From assembly GCA_020072645.1 (NCBI GenBank), contig JAIQGK010000006.1, positions 1 to 64,000 of the forward strand: a stretch of DNA of 64,000 nucleotides, in the 5' to 3' direction. This DNA comes from Terriglobia bacterium. Its GTDB lineage: Bacteria > Acidobacteriota > Terriglobia > Terriglobales > Acidobacteriaceae. Shown one piece after another: positions 18,066 to 25,622 of the stretch. Both the position numbers and the translations under genes were made by a program. A model generated the notes under the pieces. The model worked only from the letters and a program-made list of their open reading frames with translations, was not told where the DNA came from and made no database searches. Position 1 is the first letter of the stretch; every line of letters starts with the position of its first letter.

Positions 18066-18188
18066 ATGCCTGGTGGTAGCCGATATTATCCGCCTCGCAG
18101 TTGGTCAACGACCCTGCTACTGGTGATGCTGATTGTGCTCATCGCTATCCTTGTCGTTGTCTTGTTCCGTGCTGCGTACCTGGTGTAA
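18066..18188 (+). CDS. 40-residue single-helix membrane protein
   Basis: A very short gene: ATG at 18066, stop TAA at 18186-18188, with GGGGAG at 18053-18058. The product starts MPGGSRYYPPRSWSTT, then has one long hydrophobic helix (LLLVMLIVLIAILVVVLF), then RAAYLV. The start of the open frame, the strong ribosome site and the clean single helix make it a likely real small membrane protein. It lies 31 bases after the HAD gene, possibly in the same transcript. Function unknown. Confidence 0.6.
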   Translation: MPGGSRYYPPRSWSTTLLLVMLIVLIAILVVVLFRAAYLV

Positions 18189-18226
18189 TTCCGAGACGTG
18201 AATACATGTGCGATGCTCGGCCCGTC

Positions 18227-19405
18227 TTACTTCACGCCGACGCCAGTCAGCAAAAGTTCTGATGGTAGGCTGCTGGACGAATCGGGGATGCTGAGAGTTC
18301 CTGGGAACCGTCCCTCCGTTCCGGGCGTAAAAGTAACCGTAATTAGACAGCTAGCGTCCAAGGCCAAAGGTGACAAAGAGCTGCAGTTGTCAGTCTCTCG
18401 GTAGGGTCCAGTTACCGTGATGGCCTTGATTCTCATTTGGCTATCGCTAACCGAATTGTTAGTTGCCGTCACGGTCAGGCTTGCACTGCTCCCAACACTT
18501 ACGTTTCCAAAGTTCAGGGCAGAGGGTGTAAGACCCAGTTGGAAACGTAAGACCGTGACCGGGATCCTGAGCTCCCGAGCGGGACCATTGGGATTCTTGT
18601 AACTCACGATGATCGCCGCCGTGCCGGTTGCCACCGCCGTAACTGCACCGGTTTCATCGACGGTGACTACCTTTGTGTCTGTCGAATGAAAGAACAGGCG
18701 GCTGGATTCTGTGACGTCCAGCACCTGCCCGTCCGGAAAAGTAGCCAGGGTCAGCAATCGGATGCTTTCTCCCAGGGCGTCGAAAATAAGGCTGTGAAAA
18801 TTTACCTGCGAAAGAGAGACTGGCATGTCAGGCCGATCAACCTCAATCGCTATGGGCGCGGACTCCACAAGCGCTCTGGCAGCGGTTATACCCGTAGCTG
18901 TTAGGGTGTACCGGTGAAGACTAATCTTTGAGGGTACGGTGATTGAAAACTCGGCAGGAAGAGAACGGGCGGGTTCAGTCATCAGCCGATCGTCCATGTC
19001 TGTGAGCACTGTGACCGATGATATGGCCTCGCCGGTTAGAGACATTACCCGAACACGGATTGTCTGACCTGGGTTTACGACAGTACCGTCAGCGGGTGAG
19101 TCGATCTGGAGCAGCGATTCTCCTGCCGGCACCGCGTGACGAGTTGTTGGGGCAGTGGATGCAGTCCCCTGAATCGGCGGATTATCAAGGTTGCTAAAGA
19201 CTTTTGGGCTGGCAGCCCCGGTTTGTGAGGCTTTCTTTTGCCGTTCCTCCCGTGCTAAGTCGCCTAGAGACTGTGCGGCAGCGGTTACGCCGAAGATAGC
19301 AATCAAAGCGTATGTGAGTAGCTTCCCGCGAACTCCAGGGCTAATTATTGTGTTTTCCGATTTCTGCAGCAATCTACGATTTCCCAATGTTTCAAAAATT
19401 GCCAA
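18227..19405 (-). CDS. secreted protein with bacterial Ig-like and SPD-2/hydin-type domains
   Basis: A 392-residue frame; the first about 28 residues may be upstream of the true start, as the export signal is LLTYALIAIFGVTAAAQ. The mature protein starts with a charged segment (REERQKKASQ), then beta-sandwich repeats. One part reads 'SSVTVLTDMDDRLM'; a BIG2-like domain is around residues 200-285 ('TKVVTVDETGAVTAVATGTAAIIVSY'). The last about 100 residues are an ASPM/SPD-2/hydin domain (LNFGNVSVGSSASLTVTATNN ... TFTPGTEGRFPGTLSIP). This domain order is common in acidobacterial secreted proteins that bind or display at the surface. Function unknown. The TTG start used here is weak. Confidence 0.7.
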   Translation of the reverse strand: MAIFETLGNRRLLQKSENTIISPGVRGKLLTYALIAIFGVTAAAQSLGDLAREERQKKASQTGAASPKVFSNLDNPPIQGTASTAPTTRHAVPAGESLLQIDSPADGTVVNPGQTIRVRVMSLTGEAISSVTVLTDMDDRLMTEPARSLPAEFSITVPSKISLHRYTLTATGITAARALVESAPIAIEVDRPDMPVSLSQVNFHSLIFDALGESIRLLTLATFPDGQVLDVTESSRLFFHSTDTKVVTVDETGAVTAVATGTAAIIVSYKNPNGPARELRIPVTVLRFQLGLTPSALNFGNVSVGSSASLTVTATNNSVSDSQMRIKAITVTGPYRETDNCSSLSPLALDASCLITVTFTPGTEGRFPGTLSIPDSSSSLPSELLLTGVGVK

Positions 19406-19646
19406 GCTACTACGAAAGTTGGGATTGTGTCATAAAGAAGCGGGAAGATAAATGTGATTCTGAAAAGGACTCTGAGCAGAAGAATCTTGAAATCGCGAAG
19501 GTGCACGCAATTTGGACTCATTCTCGTGTGAGGTTTGGATGTCTGCTACGCACGCCAAGCTAGTGTCTGATCTGCGAAATATAAGATTGTGGGCACGGTA
19601 GGGATCCCTCCCCTTCGCAAGCTCAGAGTCGGGATTTTAGAAAAAT

Positions 19647-20018
19647 TGGTGGAGGCGGTGGGAGTTGAACCCACGTCCGAAAACGTCACTGGTCAAGAGC
19701 CTACATACTTAGTCCAGTTCACCCGACGGGAATTACCCCGCCAGATTCGCGTTGTGCGCTTAGAACGGACAAGAAACGCAAAACGCTAGCCCGTATGTCT
19801 CGTCCTTCCGCCCTGGCTTAGCAAGAAGGACCAGCCCACTGTGTGACGCCCTTGCACAGCCCGTAGACAAAGCCGTGTAGAGCGGCTACTTATTTAATTA
19901 AGCAGCGTATGCAAACTGGTTAGAGTTGGCAATTATTGTTTTTGCACCACTTACGGGGGAATGCGCCCCGGTATGCCTCTTGGCCGCAAGCATTTCCGTC
20001 GAAGCCGTGACGCCCCCA
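19647..20018 (-). ncRNA. ssrA: transfer-messenger RNA (tmRNA)
   Basis: The 372-nt gene is read on the minus strand. The 5' end GGGGGCG at 20018-20012, followed by the conserved TCACGGCTTCGACGG stretch, pairs with the 3' CGCCTCC of the tRNA-like acceptor (G-U at the third pair); the gene ends in ACCA at 19647. The T-arm is GGGTTCAACTCCC type. The tag reading frame lies at 19930-19898: GCC AAC TCT AAC CAG TTT GCA TAC GCT GCT TAA, encoding ANSNQFAYAA. It ends in -AA as proteolysis tags do, and the resume codon is probably the GCC. A TTGACA-like element at 20053-20048 sits about 30 bases upstream; I could not find a matching -10. Confidence 0.95.
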
Positions 20019-20212
20019 TTCGGAAAGGACTGTGGCCAGTCCTTGTTGTCAAAGATCATTGCTCAAAAGAGCTGTCTCTACCATAGCAGAAGGTAGATGC
20101 CGATCAAACCATTAGATGATTTTGAGCTCCTGGGCGATTCAGCGGGTGATCTGCCCGCACCTGTTCGACCCGAGGCATGCTCGGCGAATCGATTATATGA
20201 AATTGAAGGCGG

Positions 20213-20416
20213 CTAACTCACTGCCTTGTTCTTGCGCGGCCTTGGCGCGGATGCGCAATCATGCTGATGGTGGGCAAAATCCTGGAAGGCTTCCAAAGGA
20301 TCTGTGGTGGCGAAATCCAGACCGCATCGCGAGCAGAAGAAGCTGGCGTGGCCACTCTTGGCGCGTTTATACACCAAGGTTGGCCCGGTAACCGGAGTAG
20401 GCGGCAGCTCTCGCAA
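20213..20416 (-). CDS. small CxxC/His zinc-ribbon-like protein
   Basis: A 67-residue frame from a TTG with AAGGA 7 bases before it. It has a clear pattern: CSRCG (C-x-x-C) near residue 28 and a His/Cys cluster HHQHDC near 49. Together they are able to bind one zinc ion, as in small zinc-finger proteins. The C-terminus is basic (PRPRKNKAVS). No family is recognised. Overlapping plus-strand frames lack such a pattern. The cysteine/histidine spacing makes it a plausible gene, though short. Confidence 0.5.
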   Translation of the reverse strand: MRELPPTPVTGPTLVYKRAKSGHASFFCSRCGLDFATTDPLEAFQDFAHHQHDCASAPRPRKNKAVS

Positions 20417-20709
20417 ATGGGGATCCTTGCAAGAATTGTACGCTTGCGGGATTAAGTAGACAGAAAAATCGGAAAACCGGTAAACAGGGGAAGGCGACGT
20501 GAAGAGGCCTTAGTCCTTTATAATCAGCGTGAAAAATAGAGTTCTGAGGGCTAAAACTAAGGTGATGCAAATTGCTGCACGGTGTGATACCTTAGAACTC
20601 GCGTTAGAAATTGAATTGTTGGATCTTCTGCAAGAGCCTCTGCTACCTGCCGAAAATCGATAAATCTTTCCAGCGTCAAAAAAAATCAATACATTAGGAA
20701 AAAAGCAAA
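20417..20709. other. 5' leader region of the cold-shock gene, no gene seen
   Basis: About 290 bases with no convincing coding frame. The last 140 bases before the cold-shock ATG are AT-rich and likely include a long untranslated leader, as known for other csp genes, but I cannot define the promoter. Confidence 0.35.
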
Positions 20710-20910
20710 ATGGAACAAGGAACAGTTAAGTGGTTCAACGCCGCAAAAGGATTTGGTTTTATCTCACGCCAAAACGGAGAAGACGTTTTTGTGCACTTTT
20801 CCGCTATCCAGTCTGACGGATACCGCAGCCTGCAAGATGGCCAGGCGGTTGAATTCACTGTGACCAAAGGAAAGAAAGGCTGGCAGGCAGAGAACGTTCG
20901 CGCTCTCTAG
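20710..20910 (+). CDS. csp: cold-shock protein (CspA family)
   Basis: A 66-residue single cold-shock domain: [15 protein letters not shown] (RNP1-type KGFGFI) and DVFVHFSAI (RNP2-type VFVHF), ending with [10 protein letters not shown]. Length is normal for the family. Such proteins bind single-stranded RNA and DNA and melt RNA structure at low temperature. It is monocistronic with a long leader and a strong terminator 20 bases after the stop. Confidence 0.96.
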   Translation: MEQGTVKWFNAAKGFGFISRQNGEDVFVHFSAIQSDGYRSLQDGQAVEFTVTKGKKGWQAENVRAL

Positions 20911-20930
20911 TCCCAACCGGTTTTCTCATA

Positions 20931-20954
20931 AAAGGCGGCTTCGGCCGCCTTTTT
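20931..20954 (+). terminator. rho-independent terminator of the cold-shock gene
   Basis: A 9-bp stem AAAGGCGGC / GCCGCCTTT with a TTCG tetraloop, followed by TT, 20 bases after the csp stop. Confidence 0.92.
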
Positions 20955-21173
20955 GTATTGTCGCTTCGCTGCTCACTGCAAACTTCACGGTTGTGCTCTT
21001 CAATCAAAAGCGCATTGCCGAATTGGCGCTAGCCCCAGTTACCAAACTGCGAACAACCAGAAAAACCGTTAAACAGTGCATCTTGAGCGCTAGCGCTGTT
21101 TGAATTTTCTGATTATCGAGTTTTGTTGCACCCTAACCCGATTTTCTCCGCGCTTCCGCGGTGAAAAACGCCT

Positions 21174-22649
21174 TCACTTGTCCCGCTTTGCCCTTTCCGC
21201 CACCAGCGCCTTGGCTCGCTCACCGATAAGCTCTGACGCAGGCGGGTCCTGGTTCGACAGAACCACCACGGTATAAGGCGAATTGAGCACCATATATAAA
21301 TGTGTGCTCACGCCGGGAAATCCGCCGCCGTGTCCCACAACAATGCGCGAATATACGTCGGCAATCTCCATGGCATAGCCGTAACTTCCGCGCGGAGATT
21401 TGCCGTGCGGCTGTGTCATCTTGTCAAAAGTCGCTTTGCTCACGAGTTTGCCATTGCGTAGCGCGTCGGCAAAGCGGACAAGGTCCGCCGCGGTGGAGAT
21501 TGCGCCGCCGGCGGGGCTGCCGATGTCATGCTCCGCTTCATGCCAGTCCGCGCCTGGCCCTTCTTTGCTCATGTGCGTATAAGGCACAACCAGGTGAAGA
21601 CGCGGTCCGGGAATGTTGTTGGGATCGCTGTCTTTCATGCCCGCGGGCTCGAAGATGTGTTTGCGAATGTAGTCCGGATAATCTTCACCGGAAACTTTCT
21701 CCACGATCGCGCCAGCCAGCGCCAGCCCGGCATTGCTGTACGCCCAACTGGTACCGGGATCGAACCTGGGTTCGTCGTTTTCATAGAGCGGGATAAACTC
21801 CGCCGCGCGCTTTACGCCGTTCTTCATCATCTCTGGCGAGCGCTTGCCCAGGAAATCTTTCATCCCGGCGGTGTGTGAGAGCAACATCCCCACGGTGGCT
21901 TTTTCGCGGATGGTCTTGTTGCCAAACTGAGGAAAGAATTTGCCGACCACGTCATCGTAAGAGAGCTTGCCCTGATCCACCAGTTGACCCACAGCCGCGG
22001 CGGTGAACATCTTTCCCATGGAGCCGAGCGTGAACTGTGTGGCCGGCGTGAATGCGATCTTCTTCTCGCGATCGGCAAAGCCGTCCGTCCGCGTCACGAT
22101 GGGCTTGCCGTCGCGGGCGATGATCAATATCCCCGATACGAGCCCGGCCTTGGCCAACTTGTCCGCATGCGCGTTGATGTCGCTCGCCATCGCGGCATCG
22201 CTGAGATCCTTGGGCAGCATGGCTTCTGAAGGCGCGGCAGGCCCAAGTCCGACGCCGATGATCTTGTCCTGCTTGTCCAGGACCATGGTGATGTTGAACC
22301 AGGCTTCGGTCTTGTTGGTGACCGCCAGCGCAGTGATGCGATCAGGCTTTGCCTCAGTGACCTCAGCCACGCGATAGCCGCCACTCTCGGTGCAATCGTT
22401 GAAATCGTCTTTGGCCAGCTTGTCCGCGGGCGCGAACTTGAAGATTTGTTCCGCCACGTGAACCGTGTTCCACTTAGTCATCTGCTCCAGGTTGGGCGAC
22501 TTGCACATGGCCAGCCACTCGGTCAAAGTTTTGCCGGGGGCCGTGTCTGGCAGCTTAATGTCCGGCACCTTGGCGTCCGGCGTTTGTGCCGCCGCAGAAA
22601 TCACAAGCAGCGCGATTACGATGCATTTGGTCCCACCTGATAAAGTCAT
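21174..22649 (-). CDS. secreted serine hydrolase (beta-lactamase/PBP4*-like)
   Basis: A 491-residue protein. The start at 22649 follows GGGAGCG and gives a signal peptide (CIVIALLVISAAAQ). The first about 140 mature residues look like a small alpha/beta domain fused to the hydrolase ('FNITMVLDKQDKIIGVGLGP'). The catalytic domain follows, with Ser210-x-x-Lys213 (GSMGK) and Tyr304-x-Asn (YSN). The family includes class C beta-lactamases, D-Ala-D-Ala carboxypeptidases and esterases; in acidobacteria they are usually esterase/peptidase-like, so beta-lactam resistance should not be inferred. A MecI/BlaI-like palindrome lies 41-58 bases upstream. Confidence 0.9.
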   Translation of the reverse strand: MTLSGGTKCIVIALLVISAAAQTPDAKVPDIKLPDTAPGKTLTEWLAMCKSPNLEQMTKWNTVHVAEQIFKFAPADKLAKDDFNDCTESGGYRVAEVTEAKPDRITALAVTNKTEAWFNITMVLDKQDKIIGVGLGPAAPSEAMLPKDLSDAAMASDINAHADKLAKAGLVSGILIIARDGKPIVTRTDGFADREKKIAFTPATQFTLGSMGKMFTAAAVGQLVDQGKLSYDDVVGKFFPQFGNKTIREKATVGMLLSHTAGMKDFLGKRSPEMMKNGVKRAAEFIPLYENDEPRFDPGTSWAYSNAGLALAGAIVEKVSGEDYPDYIRKHIFEPAGMKDSDPNNIPGPRLHLVVPYTHMSKEGPGADWHEAEHDIGSPAGGAISTAADLVRFADALRNGKLVSKATFDKMTQPHGKSPRGSYGYAMEIADVYSRIVVGHGGGFPGVSTHLYMVLNSPYTVVVLSNQDPPASELIGERAKALVAERAKRDK

Positions 22650-22689
22650 ATTTTCGCTCCCGCTTTCCGCAAATAGTGGACATCCATAA

Positions 22690-22707
22690 CTACTACACGC
22701 GTAGTAG
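22690..22707. promoter_or_regulatory. palindrome CTACTAC-ACGC-GTAGTAG, MecI/BlaI-type operator candidate
   Basis: A perfect 7-bp inverted repeat with a 4-base spacer, placed between the divergent serine hydrolase and small protein genes. The TACTAC/GTAGTA half-sites match the kind of dyad bound by MecI/BlaI repressors (as I recall, mecA operator TACTAC...GTAGTA). No blaI-like gene is in the window. Confidence 0.55.
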
Positions 22708-22769
22708 AGCGTCAAGAAGAAAAAGTTTCTATACTTGGTTGTTGTAACATTTCATCCCAGAGGACACAC

Positions 22770-23018
22770 ATGGCAGAACCGACTTATGAAGAAATGAAAG
22801 CCCGCCTTGCTGAATTGGAGAAGCAGGTTGCAACCAAACGCACCGGGTCGCTGGAATTCCGCGTCAGCGAAAAAGGCGGCGTCAGCGTCTACGGCCTGGG
22901 ACGTTTCCCGGTCACACTCTACTTTGAACAATGGACCCGCCTGCTGGACCAGGCCGACAATCTCCGCGCCTTTCTGGAAGAAAATAAATCCAAGCTCAAG
23001 CTGAAAGAACCAAAGTAA
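22770..23018 (+). CDS. small hypothetical protein, 82 residues
   Basis: An AGAGGA site precedes the ATG. It starts with a coiled helix (AEPTYEEMKARLAELEKQ), then a beta-rich centre (SLEFRVSEKGGVSVYGLGRFPVTLYFEQWTRLLDQ), then a Lys-rich C-terminal helix. The motif 'GVSVYGLGRFPVTLYxxQW' is the kind seen in small conserved proteins of acidobacteria, function unknown. It is divergent from the serine hydrolase and shares its palindrome. Confidence 0.7.
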   Translation: MAEPTYEEMKARLAELEKQVATKRTGSLEFRVSEKGGVSVYGLGRFPVTLYFEQWTRLLDQADNLRAFLEENKSKLKLKEPK

Positions 23019-23054
23019 TTGCCAGAATCGCCGTTATTGCAAAAGCAAAACCTT

Positions 23055-23093
23055 GAACCACAGAGGACACGAAGGCACACGGAGGAAGGTTAG
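23055..23093. repeat. dispersed intergenic repeat, ACCACAGAGGACACGAAGG type
   Basis: A second copy of the repeat at 15943, here ACCACAGAGGACACGAAGG then CACACGGAGGAAGG. It is followed by GTGATCGC/CATCGC phrases similar to those next to the copies at 52.7-52.9 kb. Confidence 0.7.
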
Positions 23094-23182
23094 CAAATCG
23101 CTGTGATCGCTGACATCGCAGCATGATCAACTCTTGCTGGTCATTTTTGTCAGCGTTCATCAGCGGTAAGGGTTTGGTTTTC

Positions 23183-23224
23183 CGATCACCAGATCATCCG
23201 ATCACGCGCGATCACCCGATCTTC
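23183..23224. repeat. degenerate tandem CGATCACC/CGATC repeat
   Basis: Four to five GATCA(C) steps in 42 bases (CCGATCACCAGATCATCCGA and on). Resembles the cleaner tandem unit at 28381-28412. Located in the PilT gene leader. Confidence 0.5.
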
Positions 23225-23260
23225 TGCAAGATAAGCCATCTTCGAACGTTCAATTGAAGC

Positions 23261-24364
23261 ATGCTAAGCTCAAATACCAGCGTGACTGACCCCTCCCTTA
23301 CCGAACTTAACCGCTGGCTGGTCCAACTGGTCGAGCGGCGCGGCAGCGACCTGCTGCTCGTTACCGACGCACCCGCCTGCGTCCGCGTGGACGGCCAGGT
23401 TGTCCCCATCGGCGAGAGAAAGCTCACCAGCGACGAGATTGAAAACGCCATCACGCCCGCACTGATGCCGCATGCCCTGCGCCAGTATCTTGAAATCCGC
23501 ATCGCCGACTCTTCGTATCGCAACACCAATCTTGGCCGCTTCCGCATCAATTTGCATCAGGAGCGCGGACGCGCAGCCGCGACGATCCGTGCGCTGCCCA
23601 CGACAGTGCCATTTCTGCATGAGCTGCATCTTCCGCCGACGGTCGAGCAGCTTGCCCACCTGCCGCGCGGACTGGTGTTGATCGGCGGGCCGGCAGGCTC
23701 AGGCAAATCCACGACCGTCGCCGCGCTGGTGAATGAAATCAATCGCCGCGATGCGCGCCACATCGTCACGATTGAAGATCCCATTGAGTATGAGCACGCA
23801 AATATCCGCAGCGTGATTGAGCAGGTTGAGGTCGGGCATGATGCGCCGGATTTTCCCACCGCATTGCGCGCCGCGCTGCGCCAGGCGCCGGACGTGCTAG
23901 TGGTGGGCGAAATGCGCGATCCAGAAACCATGCGCATTGCCGTCACCGCCGCCGAAACCGGCCATCTGGTTTTTTCCACGCTGCACACCACTGACGTTGC
24001 TTCCACCATCTCGCGCATTGCTGATTCATTCCCGCCGGAGCGCCAGAGCAGCATTCGCCAGGAGCTTGCGATGTCTCTTTCCGCGGTTCTTACGCAGATT
24101 CTCATGCCCAGCAAGCGCGGCGGACGTTATCCGGCAGCGGAGATGCTGATGATCGGCTACGGCGCGCGCGTGCACATCCGCAAAAACAATATCCACCAAC
24201 TGCATCAGGAAATTACGATGACGAAAAAGGCCGGCTCTTTCAGCATGGAAGAGTCACTGGCAACGCTGATGACGCAGGGCCATATCGATCGTGAAGACGC
24301 GATGCTGCACGCCATCCATCCGGACGATCTGGAAGGAATCCTGCGCGTGGCGGCGAGAAAATAA
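23261..24364 (+). CDS. PilT-like type IV pilus twitching/retraction ATPase
   Basis: A 367-residue hexameric AAA+ type ATPase. Walker A GPAGSGKST is near residue 146; the Asp box (TIEDPIEYEH), Walker B (DVLVVGEMRDPET) and His box (HLVFSTLHTTD) are all present. These are features of PilT/PilU-type retraction ATPases rather than of assembly ATPases. The N-terminal about 110 residues form the PAS-like N-domain. It is usual length (about 345-370). It powers pilus retraction and twitching. No other pil genes are in the window, so it is an orphan copy. Confidence 0.92.
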   Translation: MLSSNTSVTDPSLTELNRWLVQLVERRGSDLLLVTDAPACVRVDGQVVPIGERKLTSDEIENAITPALMPHALRQYLEIRIADSSYRNTNLGRFRINLHQERGRAAATIRALPTTVPFLHELHLPPTVEQLAHLPRGLVLIGGPAGSGKSTTVAALVNEINRRDARHIVTIEDPIEYEHANIRSVIEQVEVGHDAPDFPTALRAALRQAPDVLVVGEMRDPETMRIAVTAAETGHLVFSTLHTTDVASTISRIADSFPPERQSSIRQELAMSLSAVLTQILMPSKRGGRYPAAEMLMIGYGARVHIRKNNIHQLHQEITMTKKAGSFSMEESLATLMTQGHIDREDAMLHAIHPDDLEGILRVAARK

Positions 24365-24421
24365 TTCACTGGACGAACGCCGATTCGTGTCGATGTGTCA
24401 CTCTACATTCCAATTTCAGAT

Positions 24422-25504
24422 TCATCCCATCAGGTGCTGAAGAAGTTTCTTCAGAGTTTGCCAGGCGAATAATTGCAGCGGACTGCCGGCAAACGCGCGC
24501 GCAATGGCGAAGACATTGGCGGGCCGAAAAGTTCCCTCGTTCACTACGGCAAAAACGGGCTCGGAATAATCAGGACGGAATTTGTATTTGTAGAATTCCA
24601 GTCCCTTGAAGTTGTAAAGAGGGTTGGCGGTGAGGCGCATAAAACGAAACAGAGATCGCAGCCACAGCGGCCCGGGAACTCCAAGTGAAAGAACACGCTC
24701 TGAAAGCGGGACCATGCCCATCGTAACGGCCCGGCAATCCTCGGCGGCGAAAGAGGACATTGCAGCATGCACCAGCAATTCACTGGTTCCGAGCGGCGCC
24801 CGTGCAGCATGTGCCCACTGCTCAAACAGCCAACCTTCACGATTCGGCATGGGCGAGCACAGCAGATAACCCATGATCGGCGCGCCATAGTTAGCAGATG
24901 TACTGCCGGAAACGTTGCGCGTCGCGACAAAGAGACGACGGTCCCGGAGCTGGCCGAATATATCTGGCTCAATAAGGAAATGCAGTGGCGGCAGGTGCTT
25001 GCGGCCCAGCCATTGCCGCCGGATGTCTCTCAGATCGTCAGACTCCGCGGCAAGTTGCGCCGGCATTTCCGCTACGCTTACACCCTTATTTCGCGCCCGA
25101 TTGATCTGGTAGCGCAGCGATGCATGGGATTTCAAGATGAAATTCCAGTTTGCCGGCTTCCAGAAAGGAACCGCGCCAATAGCGGCTGTGGCGTGATGAG
25201 CGGAATGTTCAATGGCGAGCGTGAATCGCGGACCGACGTGAAAGTAACAAACGCGCTCACCACTGCGCGCGGCATCAGACTCAAACTCTTTCACCACCTG
25301 TGCGGTGCATGCGGGACTGCAAACAGGCGCGCCCGCAACAACGCGTATACGGCTGCACGTTACGTATCCGATGACGGCATCTCGCTCCGTGCTAAACCAA
25401 TGCTCAATTCCAGGATTTAAAATCTGATAAGCAATTGGGTTCCAGCTATGCGCAAGCACCAGTTCGCGCGCGAGTTCAAAGTCTGTGGCTGCGGAAACAA
25501 TCAC
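24422..25504 (-). CDS. DUF2156 (MprF C-terminal-like, GNAT-fold) protein
   Basis: A 360-residue soluble protein with the phosphatidylglycerol lysyltransferase C-terminal fold (DUF2156): 'NPIAYQILNPGIEHWF', 'VCYFHVGPRFT', 'ASLRYQINRARNKGVSV' (the R-x-x-x-N-R-A-R/K-K-G motif of the fold) and near the end 'LYNFKGLEFYKYKFRPDYSEPVF', the most diagnostic motif. In full-length MprF this domain transfers an amino acid from aminoacyl-tRNA to phosphatidylglycerol. Here the membrane flippase part is absent, so the acceptor is unknown. The start has no strong ribosome site. Confidence 0.85.
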   Translation of the reverse strand: MIVSAATDFELARELVLAHSWNPIAYQILNPGIEHWFSTERDAVIGYVTCSRIRVVAGAPVCSPACTAQVVKEFESDAARSGERVCYFHVGPRFTLAIEHSAHHATAAIGAVPFWKPANWNFILKSHASLRYQINRARNKGVSVAEMPAQLAAESDDLRDIRRQWLGRKHLPPLHFLIEPDIFGQLRDRRLFVATRNVSGSTSANYGAPIMGYLLCSPMPNREGWLFEQWAHAARAPLGTSELLVHAAMSSFAAEDCRAVTMGMVPLSERVLSLGVPGPLWLRSLFRFMRLTANPLYNFKGLEFYKYKFRPDYSEPVFAVVNEGTFRPANVFAIARAFAGSPLQLFAWQTLKKLLQHLMG

Positions 25505-25572
25505 TTTAATTTGATGTCATTGGTTGAGAGCAGGAGTTCCCATTCCCACCGATTTTCATTCTGCCGATGCCG

Positions 25573-25601
25573 AAAAAAAGCCCGCTCTGTTTTGAGCGGG
25601 C
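25573..25601 (-). terminator. rho-independent terminator of lon
   Basis: An 8-bp stem GCCCGCTC / GAGCGGGC (25580-25587 with 25594-25601) followed on the minus strand by a run of seven T's. It lies 22 bases downstream of the lon stop. Confidence 0.9.
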
Positions 25602-25622
25602 TCGCAAGCCTTACAACAGACT

